Source: Chloroflexota bacterium
GTDB lineage: Bacteria > Chloroflexota > Limnocylindria > Limnocylindrales > CSP1-4
Length of the DNA stretch: 64,000 nucleotides
Reading direction: 5' to 3'
NCBI GenBank assembly: GCA_025935925.1
Contig: JAICUI010000001.1
Span: 1-64,000 of the forward strand
Part shown: positions 62,701 to 64,000 of the stretch, piece by piece
Layout: each line of letters starts with the position of its first letter
Numbering within the stretch: the first letter of the stretch is position 1
Program-made: the position numbers and the translations under genes
Notes under the pieces: generated by a model
Told to the model about the DNA's origin: nothing
What the model saw: only the letters and a program-made list of their open reading frames with translations
Databases searched by the model: none

Positions 62701-64000
62701 CCCTCGGCCTCGGGATCACGCGCGGTGACCTGCACGGTGCCCTCGGCGCTCGCCGTCACGCGGGCGGCGAAGCCCGGCATCGTCGGGACGGCGTCCCGGA
62801 ACGACACGTCCGGCAGGTGGGTCACGTTGAACACGAACTCGCCTTCCGGGCCCGAGGCGACGGTGACGTTCTGCACGCCGGGGACCCGGCCGAGGTGGCG
62901 CTTGAAGCTCGCGATGCTCGCGACCGACACGAGGCCGGACACGACCACGGCCGTCGTCCGGGGCTCGGTCCCGCCGGCGCCGTCGCCGTGCGCGGGAAGG
63001 AGCTTGGCCAGGCGGTCCGTGTACGACTCCTCGACGCCACCGGCATCGACGCGGGCGGCCATCGCCGCGTGGGCCTCGGGATCGAGCTCGTCGTCGCCGA
63101 CGCGGCCCTTGAGGAGCTCGGCGGCAGTCTCGGCGACGTCGGCGGCGGCCTCGGCCTGGCCCGCGGACTCGGCGGCGGACTCGGCGGCGACGACCGCCTC
63201 CGCGGCGGCCTCGAGGGCGGCCATGATCGCCCCGCGGTCGACCGGATCGCCGGCCTCGTCGACCTCCGGGAAGCCCTCGGGCGTCTCGCCCGCAGCCCAG
63301 CGAGGGGTGTCGTCGTCGTCGGTGGACGGCTCGGTGCGCCACGTGGTGTGCCCGTCACCCCATTCGTTGGCGTTCGGCTCGCCCCAGCCGTTCGCGGCGG
63401 GATCGCCGCCGGCGGCGTCGACGGCGTCGGCGGCAGCCGGCCACTCGCCCGCGGGCTCGGTCGCGCCGGCGTCGGCCGGCTCGACCGTCTCGGCCACCCC
63501 GACCGTCGGCTCGGCATCGCCCGGTGCGGCTTCGGACCTGTCTCCGGCCTCCGGCTCGGCGGTCTGTGCATCGGCCGTCGCGGATGCACCTGCGTCCGCG
63601 TCGACCAGCTCGGGCTCCGGCGCCGCGAGCACCGTGGCGACGGCCGCGGCGGGCTCGGGCTCCGGCGCCGCATCGGGCACGGACCACTCGAGGCTGCCGA
63701 GGTCCGCGAGCGACTCGAGGGACGGCGGCTCCGGCATCGACTCGGCCATCGTCGCGAGCAGCGACGGGTCGTCCTCGTCCTCGAGCCGGGCGGCGTAGCC
63801 GGCGATCGCCGAGCGGTAGTCATCGGCCGTGCCGACGACCTCGGCGACGCGCGTCTCGATGGCGGCGGCATGGGCGTCCAGCTCGGCGGTGAGCTGGGTT
63901 CGGCGGTCGCCGATCCTCGTCTCGGTCTCGGCCTTGATTCGCGCGATCTCCTCGCGCGACCACTCCTTGATCGCGGCGATGTCCTGGTCGGACTTCGTGC
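62697..64000 (-). CDS. Coiled-coil, Ala/Glu-rich protein (5' end beyond window)
   Basis: The frame is open to the window edge, giving 433 residues with no N-terminus. The visible start (AAIKEWSREEIARIKAETET...) is a charged coiled coil of about 60 residues. A long Ala/Glu/Pro-rich low-complexity region follows, then a second Ala-rich helix (about AALEAAAEAVVAAESAAES), and finally a folded C-terminal domain: VVVSGLVSVASIASFKRHLGRVPGVQNVTV ... EGEFVFNVTH, like a small ferredoxin-fold domain. Its stop overlaps the CpaE-like start. ATG 63749 is internal, not the true start. It may be an adaptor or polarity factor for the ATPase. Confidence 0.72.
   Translation of the reverse strand, partial: TKSDQDIAAIKEWSREEIARIKAETETRIGDRRTQLTAELDAHAAAIETRVAEVVGTADDYRSAIAGYAARLEDEDDPSLLATMAESMPEPPSLESLADLGSLEWSVPDAAPEPEPAAAVATVLAAPEPELVDADAGASATADAQTAEPEAGDRSEAAPGDAEPTVGVAETVEPADAGATEPAGEWPAAADAVDAAGGDPAANGWGEPNANEWGDGHTTWRTEPSTDDDDTPRWAAGETPEGFPEVDEAGDPVDRGAIMAALEAAAEAVVAAESAAESAGQAEAAADVAETAAELLKGRVGDDELDPEAHAAMAARVDAGGVEESYTDRLAKLLPAHGDGAGGTEPRTTAVVVSGLVSVASIASFKRHLGRVPGVQNVTVASGPEGEFVFNVTHLPDVSFRDAVPTMPGFAARVTASAEGTVQVTARDPEAEG

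Noticed and set aside
63749-63749. ATG 63749 as the start of the last minus-strand gene
   Set aside because: The same frame continues without a stop to the window edge with a sensible coiled-coil sequence, so the gene begins outside the window.

Overview
This is 64 kb of very GC-rich bacterial chromosome. About 60 protein genes are packed tightly, many with 1-4 base start/stop overlaps (ATGA, GTGA) and frequent GTG starts. I see no rRNA, tRNA, phage, insertion sequence or CRISPR array. Gene content and organisation suggest a Chloroflexota-like soil or freshwater bacterium. That placement is an inference from style and content; no phylogenetic marker was tested.

Layout. 1-5528: a cobalamin riboswitch (its 5' end lies off the window) leading a B12 uptake and nucleotide-loop assembly operon, btuF-btuC-btuD-cobS-cobU-cobT. 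5584-9336: an aminotransferase, then on the minus strand a GcvT-like aminomethyltransferase followed by an M20 peptidase. 9736-13004: two tandem phytoene-desaturase-like (PYROXD2-type) FAD oxidoreductases behind a palindrome-rich promoter. 13012-17351 (minus): trpS, an AI-2E family permease, surE and a PNPOx-fold protein. 17484-20657: threonine operon hom-thrC-thrB. 20737-24547: AraC regulator, VOC protein, DUF1801 protein and a short UvrA-like ATPase with no canonical start codon. 24544-27470 (minus): dienelactone hydrolase, several small proteins including a 49-residue secreted peptide, and another PNPOx-fold protein. 27526-28257: an HTH / PD-(D/E)XK fusion. 28482-41072: aspartate kinase, biotin ligase and ECF sigma factor running into a large fatty-acid block (accD-accA-degenerate BCCP-accC, fabZ, phosphodiesterase, fabF-accB-fabH, fabG). 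41075-45100: sugar epimerase and two GGDEF proteins. 45407-53859: PolX, a membrane protein, a TPR protein, a 903-residue methyltransferase-like / nuclease-like protein and a DUF885 peptidase. 53891-60743: DAO-type oxidase, HemL-like aminotransferase, IclR regulator, MscS channel and acetyl-CoA synthetase. 60748-64000: a hypothetical protein, then on the minus strand a coiled-coil Ala-rich protein (cut by the window edge) and a CpaE/MinD-like ATPase.

How the genes work together. The B12 block imports corrinoids and attaches the lower ligand, repressed by B12 itself. hom-thrC-thrB with the unlinked aspartate kinase makes threonine. Biotin ligase, the four ACC subunits and the Fab enzymes form a nearly complete type II fatty-acid unit, although acpP and fabD are not here. 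Acetyl-CoA synthetase could supply its substrate.

Main unusual observations: an uncharacterised multidomain protein at 49347-52058; a BCCP-like protein lacking the biotinylated lysine inside the acc operon; a recurrent -10-like hexamer 6-9 bases before start codons, predicting many leaderless mRNAs; an RBS buried in a perfect 9-bp stem before a small secreted peptide; a UvrA-like gene that seems to need a CTG start; and a dispersed intergenic repeat.
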